DNA from: Gammaproteobacteria bacterium
GTDB taxonomy: Bacteria; Pseudomonadota; Gammaproteobacteria; Pseudomonadales; Azotimanducaceae
Assembly: GCA_002704225.1 (NCBI GenBank)
Contig: PAFU01000047.1
Coordinates: 32,480 to 96,479, forward strand
Length of the DNA stretch: 64,000 nucleotides
Direction: 5' to 3'
The notes under the pieces are model-generated. The model saw only the letters and a program-made list of their open reading frames with translations. It was not told where the DNA came from and ran no database searches. A program made the translations under genes and the position numbers. This document shows positions 48,409 to 58,002 of the stretch, piece by piece (the first letter of the stretch is position 1; the number at the start of each line of letters is the position of its first letter).

Positions 48409-50295
48409 ATGACCGAAACAGTAAGCCGGCGTGACGATCAGACCGGTGCAGATGTTCGTATTTTTCTTTGTTCGAATGTGCCCGCTCTGCGGCGTTGGCA
48501 AGCGCGGTCTGCGTTGTTCCTATGTGCCTTGCTCTGTGTTGTTCAAAGCACGGCGCAGGCTGCACTGCCGCCGGAGGGGCCTCTGCGACTGGCACCCCTG
48601 CAAGGGGAGTTAACAAGGGCTCAAGTGAAACACTTGGCCTCCAGAGCCGGCTTCGGTGCTACTCAGGCAGAGACCGATGCGCTGATCGGACGTTCCCCAG
48701 AGCAGGCGCTGGCTTACTTTAGCGGTAGCACGACCGCGTCCTCGGAACCAGCGTTCCAACATTCAGGGATTTTTGACCCCGGTCTCGACCCGTTCCCACC
48801 GAGTCGACCTGCGACCACCGAGTTGGCCAAACGTCAGGGTCACGCGCTGGGCATTGAGGTGAAGCCTGGCGGAAATCGTCCCCTACAGCCCATCGTAAAC
48901 ACGTTTTTTTACTGGTTGCGCGCAAGCCGTTTGGAAACCGACCGTGTGTCCTATTGGTGGGCTAACCGGATGCTCAGCAGCAAACGCCCACTGCAGGAAA
49001 AAGCGGCCCTGTTCTGGCACGGTCATTTCGCCACCAACGAAGACAAAGTTCGCGACTACCGCAAGATGGTGCTGCAGGTCGAGACGTTCCAACGCTACGG
49101 GCTTGGCAGTTTTCGGGATCTTCTGATCGCGATCGCTCAGGATCCTGCCATGCTGGTGTTCCTTGATGCTGGGGTAAACACGAAGAATGCACCGAACGAA
49201 AATTTTGCCCGAGAGATCATGGAACTGTTCACCATGGGCGTGGGTGAGTACGGGGAAGAGGATGTGCGCGAGGCGGCAAGAGCCTTCACAGGCTGGTCGG
49301 TCAAGGGATTGGAGTTTTACATCAACCCAGAAACTCACGACTCCGGAGAAAAGGTGTTCCTTGGCCAGCGCGGCGCATTTGATGGCATTCAAATCATTGA
49401 CCAGATTTTGGCACGACCTCAAACCAGCCGTTTTATCGCTGCCAAGCTGTACCGGTTTTTTGTTCGGAATGATTTGACCGCTGCGGCGGAAGCCCAGTTA
49501 GGCGAGCGTCTTCGTGCGCATGACTTCGACATTGGTGCGTATCTGACGGAATTGTTTTTGAGTGAAGATTTTTATGCCAGCCAAGGCGAGCACATCAAAA
49601 GCCCGGTAGAACTCGTGGTATCGACCTATCACAAAATGGGCCTGACAACGGTGCCCGGCGTGCCAGATTTCAATGTGGTGACCGGAGCCTTAGGGCAACG
49701 ATTGTTGCACCCACCCACGGTGGCAGGCTGGTCCGAAGGACGAAGCTGGATCACGCCGTCGCTGCTTTTCGAACGCGGGAACTTTGTTCTGGATGTGGTG
49801 TTTCCTGATCTCAATTTCGTGCCGCCGGATCGATTTCCGGCCTTTACGCCGGAGGTCGCGAGGGTCCAGAAGCGTATGCGCACCGGTATGAGCGTGTCTC
49901 AGGCAACCAAGCCCACCGGGGTGATGGGCGGCGAAATGGCCCAGTCCAATGCCTTGGCGGACCGTGATGAAGCGTTCAATACTCGATTGGGCAGTATGCG
50001 GGGCTGGCAGATGGCCATCGAGCGGGTCCGACCCATCCCAAGAGATTTTGCACGGCTCAATCTGTCCCAGCAGGTTCAAGACGCCTCGCTGGCATCGCCG
50101 CTCGATGTTGTCCTGTATTTTGAACAGCAATTTTTTGAGGTGGCGCTGCTGCCCGACGTGCGTGGGCAGTTGGCCGAGTTGCTTGAGCTGGAACTGGGCA
50201 GTTCGGACATCTCGACGGCCTCTAGCTATGCTGAAGAGCCATTGCGCCGCCTGCTGCATGTCATGCTGAGCAGGCCGGAATATCAGCTCGGATAG
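48409..50295 (+). CDS. DUF1800 family secreted protein
   Basis: A 628-residue protein of unknown function. An N-terminal export signal follows about 30 polar residues: RRWQARSALFLCALLCVVQS, ending STAQAALPP (about 55-60). The family marks are HLASRAGFGATQAETDAL, the KAALFWHGHFATNEDKV motif, NENFAREIMELFTMGVGEYG, DVREAARAFTGW, the RFIAAKLYRFFV region and PPTVAGWSEGRSWI. DUF1800 genes are regularly paired with DUF1501 genes across bacteria, as here (28-bp gap). I chose ATG 48409 because GGAGAGGGG precedes it; a GTG at 48391 lies in the same frame. No enzymatic activity is established for the family. Confidence 0.85.
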   Translation: MTETVSRRDDQTGADVRIFLCSNVPALRRWQARSALFLCALLCVVQSTAQAALPPEGPLRLAPLQGELTRAQVKHLASRAGFGATQAETDALIGRSPEQALAYFSGSTTASSEPAFQHSGIFDPGLDPFPPSRPATTELAKRQGHALGIEVKPGGNRPLQPIVNTFFYWLRASRLETDRVSYWWANRMLSSKRPLQEKAALFWHGHFATNEDKVRDYRKMVLQVETFQRYGLGSFRDLLIAIAQDPAMLVFLDAGVNTKNAPNENFAREIMELFTMGVGEYGEEDVREAARAFTGWSVKGLEFYINPETHDSGEKVFLGQRGAFDGIQIIDQILARPQTSRFIAAKLYRFFVRNDLTAAAEAQLGERLRAHDFDIGAYLTELFLSEDFYASQGEHIKSPVELVVSTYHKMGLTTVPGVPDFNVVTGALGQRLLHPPTVAGWSEGRSWITPSLLFERGNFVLDVVFPDLNFVPPDRFPAFTPEVARVQKRMRTGMSVSQATKPTGVMGGEMAQSNALADRDEAFNTRLGSMRGWQMAIERVRPIPRDFARLNLSQQVQDASLASPLDVVLYFEQQFFEVALLPDVRGQLAELLELELGSSDISTASSYAEEPLRRLLHVMLSRPEYQLG

Positions 50296-50323
50296 CCATT
50301 CTTAATCGGGAGGAGAACGTGCA

Positions 50324-51499
50324 ATGAAGCGCCGCAAAATACTAAAAAATCTGGCCGGATTGCCCTTGGTAGCCCCATTGCTGAACGCGCAAGCCATTGC
50401 AGGCACTTCCATGGAGGGGCAACCGCCCATCCTGGTCGTGTTGGAACTGTCCGGCGGTAACGACGGTCTCAATACCGTGGTGCCCTACGCTGACGATAAC
50501 TATTACCGGCTGCGACCAACCATTGGCATACCCCAATCCCAATTGCTTTCATTGGACGATCACTTTGGGTTCAATCCGGGACTGCAGGGTATTCAAAAGC
50601 TATGGCAAGACGACGACTTAGCGCTGATTCACGGCTGTGGTTACGACGATCCGACATTTTCTCACTTCAACGCGATGGCCTATTGGCATACCGGCGCACC
50701 TCACCAAGGTAATGAATTTGGCTGGATGGGCCGGGTAGCCGATCAAATGGTACGCCAGCGTCGTGAGGACATGCTCATCAATGTGGGCAGTACACAATCT
50801 CTCGCGGTGAAGAGTGCAGTGCACACCCCCGTGGTATTCGATGATCCGCTGAGATTCCAACGCAGCGGTCCTGCGCCCGTACTGGCCCCAGAGCCAGCGC
50901 CCGAAGTCGTGCGATCTAATCGAGACTTTTTATTGGCCGTGGACGCCAGCGCGCAAGCCTCGTCTGCGCGAATACGCCAAGCTTGGATGGATTATAGGCC
51001 CCGGGCCGACTATGGCGTGGTACCCATGGATTTGCCCAAGGTTGCGGCCTGTATCAATGCGGGATTACCCACCCAGCTGTATCACGTTTCCGTACGCAAC
51101 AACGCCTTCGATACTCACGTGCAACAAGCCGCTCTGCATCGACGGCTGCTGAGCTATGTCTCGGACGCGGTGTATGCCTTTGTGCAAGATCTGAAAGCCA
51201 CGGGACAGGATCGGCGCGTGGTGGTCATGCTGCACTCAGAATTCGGTCGCCGTCCCAAGGAAAACGCGAATCTGGGCACCGACCACGGCAGCGCCAATCT
51301 CATGATGGTGGCAGGCACGCCGGTGACAGGGGGGCATTACGGACAGTCTCCTGTGCTGGCAGGATTAGGAGAGGGCGACAACCTGACCTACACCACGGAT
51401 TTTCGGCGCGTTTATGGCACATTGATCAGCGATTGGCTTGGCGTGCCCGCCCAGCGGGTGCTCGGGGGAGACCACCGCAGTCTGGGGTTTCTGGGCTAA
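50324..51499 (+). CDS. DUF1501 family exported protein (alkaline-phosphatase/sulfatase-like fold)
   Basis: A 391-residue partner of the DUF1800 protein. The N-terminus MKRRKILKNLAGLPLVAPLL is a Tat-like signal with KRRK replacing the strict twin-arginine motif, cleaved near IAGTS. Conserved features are VLELSGGNDGLNTVVPYADD, HGCGYDDPTFSHFNAMAYWH, and the C-terminal HSEFGRRPKENANLGTDHGS, whose Glu/Arg and Asp/His residues resemble the metal ligands of the alkaline phosphatase superfamily. A GGAGGAG ribosome site precedes the ATG. A perfect 12-bp hairpin extended by 6 bp starts at the stop codon. Confidence 0.86.
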   Translation: MKRRKILKNLAGLPLVAPLLNAQAIAGTSMEGQPPILVVLELSGGNDGLNTVVPYADDNYYRLRPTIGIPQSQLLSLDDHFGFNPGLQGIQKLWQDDDLALIHGCGYDDPTFSHFNAMAYWHTGAPHQGNEFGWMGRVADQMVRQRREDMLINVGSTQSLAVKSAVHTPVVFDDPLRFQRSGPAPVLAPEPAPEVVRSNRDFLLAVDASAQASSARIRQAWMDYRPRADYGVVPMDLPKVAACINAGLPTQLYHVSVRNNAFDTHVQQAALHRRLLSYVSDAVYAFVQDLKATGQDRRVVVMLHSEFGRRPKENANLGTDHGSANLMMVAGTPVTGGHYGQSPVLAGLGEGDNLTYTTDFRRVYGTLISDWLGVPAQRVLGGDHRSLGFLG

Positions 51500-51540
51500 A
51501 CCCAACGCTGACTGAGGCCCTAGGCCTCAGTCAGTTGGGT
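51500..51540 (+). terminator. Large hairpin directly after the DUF1501 gene
   Basis: CTGACTGAGGCC (51508-51519) and GGCCTCAGTCAG (51523-51534) form a perfect 12-bp stem with a 3-nt loop; ACCCAA (51500-51505) and TTGGGT (51535-51540) extend it by 6 bp across a 2-nt bulge. It is the strongest hairpin in the window. No U-tract follows, so it may act as a 3'-end protector or rho-assisted terminator for the DUF1800-DUF1501 transcript. Confidence 0.65.
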
Positions 51541-51636
51541 GCCTGAAGCGCAAGTGAGCGCCCTTTAGTTTGACCAGTAATGGTATAAAGGATGTCGGGC
51601 GAGAAAAGAGAGAAAATAGACGAAAGGGGAATGAGG

Positions 51637-52605
51637 ATGCTCAGAATTTTAGCGGCCAGTCTTTTGGCCATAGGTATGATGCAATCGGCTTTAGCAGATA
51701 ATCACCGGGCCGGGGAGGAGTCTGCGGATCAGCCGCTGAGCCTCGATGGCCTAGCAGCCGCCTTTGGCTGGGATTTGGCCGGTGCCCAGATTACCTCAGA
51801 GAAAGTGGCTGACGGTTTGTATGTACTTTTTGGCGTCGGTGGCAACATCGGCGTTTCCATCGGCAGCGACGGCGTGCTGATCGTGGATGATCAATTTCCT
51901 CAGGTGATGGAGAAGATCGAAGCGGCGATTGGTGAGATCGGTGGCGAGGGTATTGATTACGCCATCAACACCCATTGGCACTTCGATCATGCAGAAGGCA
52001 ATATCGCGCTAGGCCCCAAGGGCACGACCATTGTCGCGCACAGCAATGCCCGGGCGGATATGGCGAAAGGTGGACTGGTCAATCTGGTGATCGCCAAATA
52101 CCAACAGCAGCCCTATCCGAAAGCGGCCCTGCCCGTGCTGACCTTTGACGACCGGATGCAAATTCACTTTAACGACAATCAGGTAGATCTGATGCATTTT
52201 TCGCCGGCTCATACCAGTGGTGACGCTGCGATATGGTTCCGTAATCAGAACGCGGTACACCTTGGTGACGTGTTCAATAACTCGGGGTACCCCTTCGTGG
52301 ATGTCGATAGCGGCGGCGGCATTGACGGCATGATCAATTTTTGCGAACAGACGCTAGCGGCGGTTGGGCCTGATGCCATCGTTATTCCCGGGCATGGTCC
52401 CGTAACCGACACCGCAACATTGGCTCGCTACATCTACATGCTCAAAACCGTTCGCTCTCGCGTTGCTGGCATGATTGAAGACGGTAAAACACTGCAAGAG
52501 GTTATGGATGCGAAACCTACTGCAGACTTTGATCAAGTCTACGGTCCAGAAACGGCCTCGCTTGGTTTTGTGAACCGGGTCTATGCCAGTCTGAGTCAGC
52601 AGTAA
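51637..52605 (+). CDS. Exported metallo-beta-lactamase-fold hydrolase
   Basis: A roughly 322-residue protein with a signal peptide MLRILAASLLAIGMMQSALA and the zinc-site motifs of the fold: NTHWHFDHAEGN (HxHxDH), the later His in HFSPAHTSGDAAIW, HLGDVFNNSGYP (bridging Asp) and PGHGPVTD. This arrangement is close to subclass B3-like and quinoprotein-relay (SoxH-like) periplasmic MBL proteins, not to glyoxalase II; the substrate is unknown. I prefer ATG 51637 because AGGGGA is then spaced by about six bases; ATGs at 51631 and 51592 are in frame. An SDR gene follows 25 bp downstream. Confidence 0.82.
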   Translation: MLRILAASLLAIGMMQSALADNHRAGEESADQPLSLDGLAAAFGWDLAGAQITSEKVADGLYVLFGVGGNIGVSIGSDGVLIVDDQFPQVMEKIEAAIGEIGGEGIDYAINTHWHFDHAEGNIALGPKGTTIVAHSNARADMAKGGLVNLVIAKYQQQPYPKAALPVLTFDDRMQIHFNDNQVDLMHFSPAHTSGDAAIWFRNQNAVHLGDVFNNSGYPFVDVDSGGGIDGMINFCEQTLAAVGPDAIVIPGHGPVTDTATLARYIYMLKTVRSRVAGMIEDGKTLQEVMDAKPTADFDQVYGPETASLGFVNRVYASLSQQ

Positions 52606-52630
52606 TCAATACCTAAAGGGAGACGAAAAC

Positions 52631-53425
52631 ATGTCCACACAAGATAATCGTTTGCAGGGCAGGGTTGCTCTGGTGACCGGCGGAGGCTCCGGTATTGGTG
52701 CGGCAACAGCGAAGAGGTTGGCCGAGGCGGGCGCAGCAGTATTTGTGACGGATGTGGACGCTGCATCAGCCGAACGCACCGCGGCAGAGATTCGAGACAC
52801 TGGCGGACGATCCCATGCGGCTGAACACGACGTTACCGATGAAGCTCAGTGGGAGCGTGTTGTCGGTCTGTGTGTCAGAGAGTTTGGCGGGCTCAATGTG
52901 TTGGTGAACAATGCAGGTATTGCCATCATGTGTGATGTCTTCGAGATGTCGCTGGCGGATTGGCAGCGCCAACAGGCCATTAATCTCGACGGCGTATTTT
53001 TAGGCGTTAAACACTGCGTACCGGTTATGAAGGATATGGCCGACGGTGGTTCGGTGATCAATATCTCGTCTGTCGCCGGCCTGCAGGGCGCGGCGGGTCT
53101 GTCAGCCTACAATGCGACCAAGGGTGGCGTCCGACTGTTCACGAAGGGTGTTGCTCTGGAGTGCGGCCGCAACGAGTGGCCTGTGCGGGTGAACTCGGTA
53201 CATCCCGGCATCATCGTCACACCGATTTGGGACAAAATTGATCCGACCATGCTTGACGACGGGTCGAACAATTACGATCCAGTCGAAATGTCGGCAGCCT
53301 CCGTGCCGACAGGGGTGGCGGGTAAGCCGGCGGATATCGCTAACGGCATACTCTTTTTGGCCAGTGACGAGTCCAGCTACATGACGGGATCTGAACTCGT
53401 CATCGACGGCGGTATCAGCGCTTAG
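52631..53425 (+). CDS. Short-chain dehydrogenase/reductase (SDR)
   Basis: A 264-residue classical SDR. Cofactor motif VTGGGSGIGAATA (about 15-27) with an Asp after the second strand (VTDVD), which favours NAD(H). NNAGIAI, the catalytic serine in NISSVAGLQ and YNATK complete the active site. VHPGIIVTPIW and the C-terminal MTGSELVIDGGISA are typical of 3-alpha- or 20-beta-hydroxysteroid-like and cyclohexanol-type SDRs. A likely co-transcript with the MBL-fold gene. The substrate is not readable. Confidence 0.88.
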   Translation: MSTQDNRLQGRVALVTGGGSGIGAATAKRLAEAGAAVFVTDVDAASAERTAAEIRDTGGRSHAAEHDVTDEAQWERVVGLCVREFGGLNVLVNNAGIAIMCDVFEMSLADWQRQQAINLDGVFLGVKHCVPVMKDMADGGSVINISSVAGLQGAAGLSAYNATKGGVRLFTKGVALECGRNEWPVRVNSVHPGIIVTPIWDKIDPTMLDDGSNNYDPVEMSAASVPTGVAGKPADIANGILFLASDESSYMTGSELVIDGGISA

Positions 53426-53436
53426 TCCTTGGTCGA

Positions 53437-53470
53437 TGTTGGGCGGTTCGCTGCGATGCACTGCCCAACA
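53437..53470. terminator. Hairpin between convergent SDR genes
   Basis: TGTTGGGC (53437-53444) and GCCCAACA (53463-53470) form an 8-bp stem with an 18-nt loop between two genes that face each other. It could act as a bidirectional terminator, though no long U-tract is present. Confidence 0.4.
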
Positions 53471-53491
53471 ACGCTTCAGCGATAGGGCGGC

Positions 53492-54271
53492 TTAGCCTTC
53501 CAGCGTGCGCTTGCGCAAACGCTGCATTCCCAGCAGCCAACGATCGACGTTGTCGCCCTTGCGGCGCACGTATTCCTCCACCTCGGGATGGGGTAGCACG
53601 TGAAAGCGCTCTTCCCGCATGGTCTCAACAACCGTTTGGGCTAAGGCCGAGGCTTCAATGATGCCGTCGGTTTGGCCGTCGCCCAAACTGCGGGGGGCCA
53701 TGGCTGTGTTCACTCCTTGCGGGCACAGAACAGACACTTTAATGCCGTCATCACCGTGAGTAATGGACAGAAATTCTGCGAATTTTACTGCCGCCGCCTT
53801 GGTGACCGTGTAGGGGCCGGAGCCCAGAGCCGCCAGCAGTCCAGCTGCCGACGCGGTATTGAGAAGATAGCCTTCACCGCGCTCGATCATGCCGGGCAGC
53901 ACCGCGCGCGCCGCATACAAATGGGACATCACATGGAGTTCCCATTGTTGCTGCCATACCTCATTGGCGGCATCTGTCAGCAGTCCGTTACCACCAGCAC
54001 CGGCATTGGAGCAAAACACGTCAACCTGGCCATACTGATCCTCTGTCGCTGCAACCAGGGCAGCCACTTGAGCTTCGTCAGTTACATCGCAGGCCATACC
54101 ATTACAGCCGATGTCCGCCGCTGCCTGCGCCACTGCTGCCGCATCTAAGTCCGCCAACATGATGCCGGCGGCGCCTTCGTTCAAAAACGCTTTGGCCATG
54201 GCTTTGCCAATGCCACCGCTACCGCCGGTAATTACAACAACCTTGTCTTTTAGTTCCATTATTCCCCCCAA
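53492..54271 (-). CDS. Short-chain dehydrogenase/reductase (SDR)
   Basis: A 259-residue SDR with ITGGSGGIGKAMA (about 14-26), CSNAGAGGNG, the catalytic NTASAAGL serine and YTVTKAAAV. The acidic residue after strand 2 (LADLD) suggests NAD(H). The family resemblance is to the SDRs found in lipid and steroid catabolic clusters. The reading starts at ATG 54271 (MGGIME); ATG 54259 (MELKDKVVVITG) is the more usual start point for the fold and may be the real one. It is divergent from the M20 amidohydrolase. Confidence 0.86.
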   Translation of the reverse strand: MGGIMELKDKVVVITGGSGGIGKAMAKAFLNEGAAGIMLADLDAAAVAQAAADIGCNGMACDVTDEAQVAALVAATEDQYGQVDVFCSNAGAGGNGLLTDAANEVWQQQWELHVMSHLYAARAVLPGMIERGEGYLLNTASAAGLLAALGSGPYTVTKAAAVKFAEFLSITHGDDGIKVSVLCPQGVNTAMAPRSLGDGQTDGIIEASALAQTVVETMREERFHVLPHPEVEEYVRRKGDNVDRWLLGMQRLRKRTLEG

Positions 54272-54397
54272 TAAGTGATTCGTATTGCGTTGGGCCAGTG
54301 TACGCGAACCCGAAGTCGAGAGCAGGTATGACCGTCAGGTTCTGATATTCTCGGCAATTGAACAATGTCCGGCGGCCAGACTGTGGAGAACCAATTA

Positions 54398-55600
54398 ATG
54401 AGCAATACCGAACACGCAGCCCTGCGCGCTGAGATTGATACGGCCGTGGATACCGTTGCGCGGACGTTGCTAGACGTCTCTCATGCAATCCATGAACGAC
54501 CTGAATTGGCCTTCGAGGAGCATTTTGCCTGCGAGATACTGGCAAATACATTGCGTAATCATGCGCTGCCGGTGGAAACCGGTGTCTACACGTTAGAGAC
54601 AGCCTTTGAGACCACGATCAATCCTGATCTTGACGGGCCTACGGTCGCAGTGCTCGCCGAGTACGATGCGCTGCCGGATATTGGTCATGCTTGTGGACAC
54701 AACATCATCGCGACCACTGCTCTGGGTGCTGCACTGGCACTCAACAGTGTTGCGAGTCAGTTGCCCGGACGGGTCAAACTGCTGGGCACACCGGCGGAAG
54801 AGCGGGGTGGCGGCAAGGAACTGATGGCACGTGCAGGCGCGTTCGAGGGCATCGACGCCGCACTGATGATTCATCCGGCGGGAGTGAATTTGGCCACCAT
54901 GCCCTCGATCTGCATCGCCGAAGTGGAAGTGATTTATCATGGCAAGGCCTCCCACGCCTCAGCTATGCCGCATAAGGGTATCAATGCGCTGGACGGCCTG
55001 CTGCTGGCCTATCAAGCCATTTCCAATCTGCGTCAGCACATTCGCTCCACCGAACGCATTCATGGCATTGTCGAAGAGGGCGGTTCTGCCCCCAATATCG
55101 TACCGGACCGTACGGTGGGTCAATTCTATGTTCGAGCGGCCAATGAAAAAGACCTGGCGAAACTCAAGCCACGGGTTCAGGCCTGTTTTGAAGCCGGAGC
55201 CACCGGCAGCGGCTGTACGGTGGACGTCAATTGGGCCGGTGTAGACTACTTGGATCTGAACACCAACTGGCCTCTGGCCGATCGCTTCCGGCATCACGCC
55301 GAACAACTGGGACGCAGCTTTGTTGACCACGAGCAGGCGCTGAAATTCGGTGCCGGCAGCACCGACATGGGCAATGTCAGCTACCGCTTGCCCTCGATTC
55401 ACCCGATGTTGGCAGTGGCACCACCCAGCGTGGTCATTCACAACCCGGAATTTGCCCAGTGGGCAAGATCCGAAAAGGGTGACGCGGCGGTTATCGACGG
55501 CGCAAAAGCCCTCGCACAAACCGCTGCCGAATATCTGTTGTCCCCCGAGCTTCAACGCCAGAGTGCTGAGGCCTTCGAGTTGTCCAAGGGCCTATCCTGA
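54398..55600 (+). CDS. M20 family amidohydrolase/peptidase
   Basis: A 400-residue two-domain zinc hydrolase of the aminobenzoyl-glutamate/amino-acid amidase type. Metal-site motifs: VAVLAEYDALPDIGHACGHN, GTPAEERGGGKELM, LMIHPAG, and the His in the SIHPMLAVAP region near the end. The dimerisation domain contains YHGKASHASAMPHKGINALD. ATG 54398 (MSNTEHAALRAEI) has GGAG upstream; the frame extends back to 54365. Substrates may be N-acyl or peptide amides; which is unknown. No signal peptide. Confidence 0.87.
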   Translation: MSNTEHAALRAEIDTAVDTVARTLLDVSHAIHERPELAFEEHFACEILANTLRNHALPVETGVYTLETAFETTINPDLDGPTVAVLAEYDALPDIGHACGHNIIATTALGAALALNSVASQLPGRVKLLGTPAEERGGGKELMARAGAFEGIDAALMIHPAGVNLATMPSICIAEVEVIYHGKASHASAMPHKGINALDGLLLAYQAISNLRQHIRSTERIHGIVEEGGSAPNIVPDRTVGQFYVRAANEKDLAKLKPRVQACFEAGATGSGCTVDVNWAGVDYLDLNTNWPLADRFRHHAEQLGRSFVDHEQALKFGAGSTDMGNVSYRLPSIHPMLAVAPPSVVIHNPEFAQWARSEKGDAAVIDGAKALAQTAAEYLLSPELQRQSAEAFELSKGLS

Positions 55601-55629
55601 TTGCGTCTTAACGCGTCCGGCAGTGGTGT

Positions 55630-56541
55630 CTAGCCCTTGCCGCGGGTGCGCGTGCGCTTGGGTCGAGCTTCGCGCTCGATGAACTCGATGATCAGGTTGG
55701 CCACATCCTTGCCTGTGGCCGCTTCAATACCGCCAATCCCCGGCGAGGAATTTACTTCCATCACCAAGGGACCTCGATCGGAACGCAGCAGGTCTACGCC
55801 ACAGACGTTCAGGCCCATAATTTTTGCGGCGTTCACCGCCGTGCGACGTTCCTTGGGCGAGAGCTTGACCAAGGAAGCGCTGCCCCCGCGATGCAGGTTG
55901 GAGCGAAAGTCGCCCTCCGGAGCTGTGCGCTGCATGGCGGCGATAACCTTGCCACCCACCACAAAGCAGCGAATATCCGAGCCTCCGGCTTCCTTGATGT
56001 ATTCCTGCACCAAAATGTTAGCTGACAGTCCCATAAAGCCCTGAATCACGCTTTTCGCAGCGGTCTTGGTTTCCGCCAGCACCACGCCAATTCCCTGAGT
56101 ACCTTCCAGCAGCTTGATCACCAACGGGGCGCCGCCGACTTCTCTGATCAGGCCCGGCACGTCGTCCGGTGATCGGGCAAAGGCTGTCACCGGAATGCCA
56201 ACACCCCGGCGTGACAGTAATTGCAGCGAGCGCAGCTTGTCCCGGGAGCGGGTAATGGCAACGGATTCGTTGACGCTATACACACCCATCATTTCGAACT
56301 GTCGGACCACAGCGGTGCCATAAAACGTCACCGATGCTCCGATTCTGGGGATCACAGCGTCAAAATGTTCTGCAGCGAACTCTTCGTCCTGATAGTGCAG
56401 GGATGGACGATCAGACGTGATGTCCATAAAGCAGCGGACATGGTCGACCACGCGAACCTCGTGGCCACGGGCTCTCGCCGCCTCGACTAAGCGTTTGGTG
56501 GAGTGGATGGTTGGGCTGCGTGACAGCACAGCGATCTTCAT
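55630..56541 (-). CDS. rimK: Ribosomal protein S6-L-glutamate ligase RimK
   Basis: ATP-grasp ligase that adds glutamate to the C-terminus of ribosomal protein S6. The 303 residues match E. coli RimK (300): [40 protein letters not shown], the ATP-binding [53 protein letters not shown] and [14 protein letters not shown] with metal-binding residues. It lies 49 bp downstream of a RimB-like protease gene, its common partner. The end of the protein is basic ([10 protein letters not shown]). Confidence 0.94.
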   Translation of the reverse strand: MKIAVLSRSPTIHSTKRLVEAARARGHEVRVVDHVRCFMDITSDRPSLHYQDEEFAAEHFDAVIPRIGASVTFYGTAVVRQFEMMGVYSVNESVAITRSRDKLRSLQLLSRRGVGIPVTAFARSPDDVPGLIREVGGAPLVIKLLEGTQGIGVVLAETKTAAKSVIQGFMGLSANILVQEYIKEAGGSDIRCFVVGGKVIAAMQRTAPEGDFRSNLHRGGSASLVKLSPKERRTAVNAAKIMGLNVCGVDLLRSDRGPLVMEVNSSPGIGGIEAATGKDVANLIIEFIEREARPKRTRTRGKG

Positions 56542-56590
56542 AGGAAGTCTCCGAAAATAGGACCTGAAAACGAAAGAATAAAACGGATCA

Positions 56591-57061
56591 TCAAAGCGCC
56601 CTCGGTGGCTTGCTCGTCAGGTAAGAACCCGCCGGGTCGACGATGAAGTGACCGCGTATCGCCGTTCGCCCCAGCAACATGCGATAGCCCATCGAGGCGC
56701 GATTGGCCAAGGACATTTCGATCGCGAAGGCAGTGCCGCCGATCACCAGTTTGGTGCGGATGAAATAGCGTTCACTGGAGGAACCGTCAGAGCTTTTGAC
56801 ACGTCGCCGGTCAGATACTTTCGCCTCGCACCGAATGATCTCATCCGGGTTCCGCCTAGACGGTAGAACACTGAACGTCACCCAGCTTTCGCCATCACGT
56901 TCGCTGGGCTCGATATCGAAGGCATGAATCGAAGACGAAAACGCTCCGGTATCTGTCTTGGCTGTAATGCGCTCGATACCCAGCTGGGGCAGAGACACAC
57001 GCTCGCGCCAACCGATAACGGTATGCGTTTTATTCTGACTGTCAGATAACGATTCGGTCAT
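56591..57061 (-). CDS. RimK-associated retropepsin-like ('ATP-dependent zinc protease') family protein
   Basis: A 156-residue single-domain protein that accompanies rimK in many proteobacteria (the RimB type). [20 protein letters not shown], then [18 protein letters not shown] carries the D-T-G-A motif of pepsin-like aspartic proteases near residue 38. [20 protein letters not shown] and [20 protein letters not shown] complete the family pattern. The 'zinc protease' name is historical; the aspartic motif is what can be seen. It is the first gene of the pair and divergent from the YrbL-like gene. Confidence 0.87.
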   Translation of the reverse strand: MTESLSDSQNKTHTVIGWRERVSLPQLGIERITAKTDTGAFSSSIHAFDIEPSERDGESWVTFSVLPSRRNPDEIIRCEAKVSDRRRVKSSDGSSSERYFIRTKLVIGGTAFAIEMSLANRASMGYRMLLGRTAIRGHFIVDPAGSYLTSKPPRAL

Positions 57062-57271
57062 AGCGGATCCTCGCTGTCGCTTCAGCCCTGCCGCATTTTG
57101 CGGACAGCACTGCGCGACGCGGCATTGTCGTTATTTTCAATGCCGGTGCAAGGGATTTGTGCGGTGAATTTAGCCAGCCATAGTCAGGCGACCCGCGCCT
57201 GTTGCGACTGGGGACTTTTGGTGAGTCGTGCAACAATGTGCCTCGAAGCTTTAAAGCAAGGATTTGCGGCG

Positions 57272-58000
57272 ATGTCGACGAACCAAGATGAAAGCGCCAG
57301 CGTTATCGAGTTGGATGGCGTGACACCGTTCGCCAGCGGTGACAACCGCCTGTGCTTTCGTCATCCAAATCACCCTGACCGATGCATTAAGGTGCTGAGA
57401 GAGGGCCGAGCCAGTAGCCTGCATGCGTCATCGCCGTTTTATAAGCGCGCGATGCGAGAGGCGTATTTTGATGACAACAGACGGGAGTATCGAGCCTATC
57501 AACAACCGGCAATTGTTCGAGGCAATGTGCCCTATGATCGCCACATAGCGCATTGTTTTGGCTGGGTTAAGACGACGCTCGGTGATGGTCTTGTTACGGA
57601 TTTTGTCGCCAACTCAGCGGACATGCCAGCGCAAACGCTGGAGGCTTACGTTGGATTGTATGGTCTTGATGAACCGGTACGAAAAGCCGTTGGCGAGTTT
57701 TGTGAGTTTCTGCGTAGGTCGCTTGTGCTCACCAAGAATCTGATGCCCCACAATCTCGTGCTTGCCGAGGAGGGAGAAGCTCTTCGCCTCGTTCTGATTG
57801 ATGGGTTGGGTCTTTCAACCGTGTTGCCCTTGGCCAAACATATTGGCTATTTCGCCCGGCGCCACGTGGAGAAACGTATTCAGTGGCTCAATTTTCGCCT
57901 TGAGTGGGAAGTCAGTGATCGCTCGGTTTCTTGGCGCGAGACCGAGAAGCGCTTTCGGTTTCGAGGTGTTCCGCTCGCCCATCAATTGAAGGAGATTTGA
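57272..58000 (+). CDS. YrbL-like (PhoP-regulated, kinase-fold) protein
   Basis: A 242-residue cytosolic protein of the YrbL family, a divergent protein-kinase-like fold. The stretches FASGDNRLCFRHPNHPDRCIKVLR (nucleotide-contacting strands with a conserved Lys), REYRAYQQ, HCFGWVKTTLGDGLVTDFV, TKNLMPHNLVLAEE (catalytic-loop equivalent N-x-x) and RLVLIDGLGLS (DFG equivalent) support this. I chose ATG 57272, preceded by AAGGA; the open frame reaches back to 57098 without family similarity. The methyltransferase starts 2 bp after the stop, so the pair is coupled. In E. coli yrbL answers to PhoP; no such box was checked here. Confidence 0.82.
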   Translation: MSTNQDESASVIELDGVTPFASGDNRLCFRHPNHPDRCIKVLREGRASSLHASSPFYKRAMREAYFDDNRREYRAYQQPAIVRGNVPYDRHIAHCFGWVKTTLGDGLVTDFVANSADMPAQTLEAYVGLYGLDEPVRKAVGEFCEFLRRSLVLTKNLMPHNLVLAEEGEALRLVLIDGLGLSTVLPLAKHIGYFARRHVEKRIQWLNFRLEWEVSDRSVSWRETEKRFRFRGVPLAHQLKEI

Positions 58001-58002
58001 CA

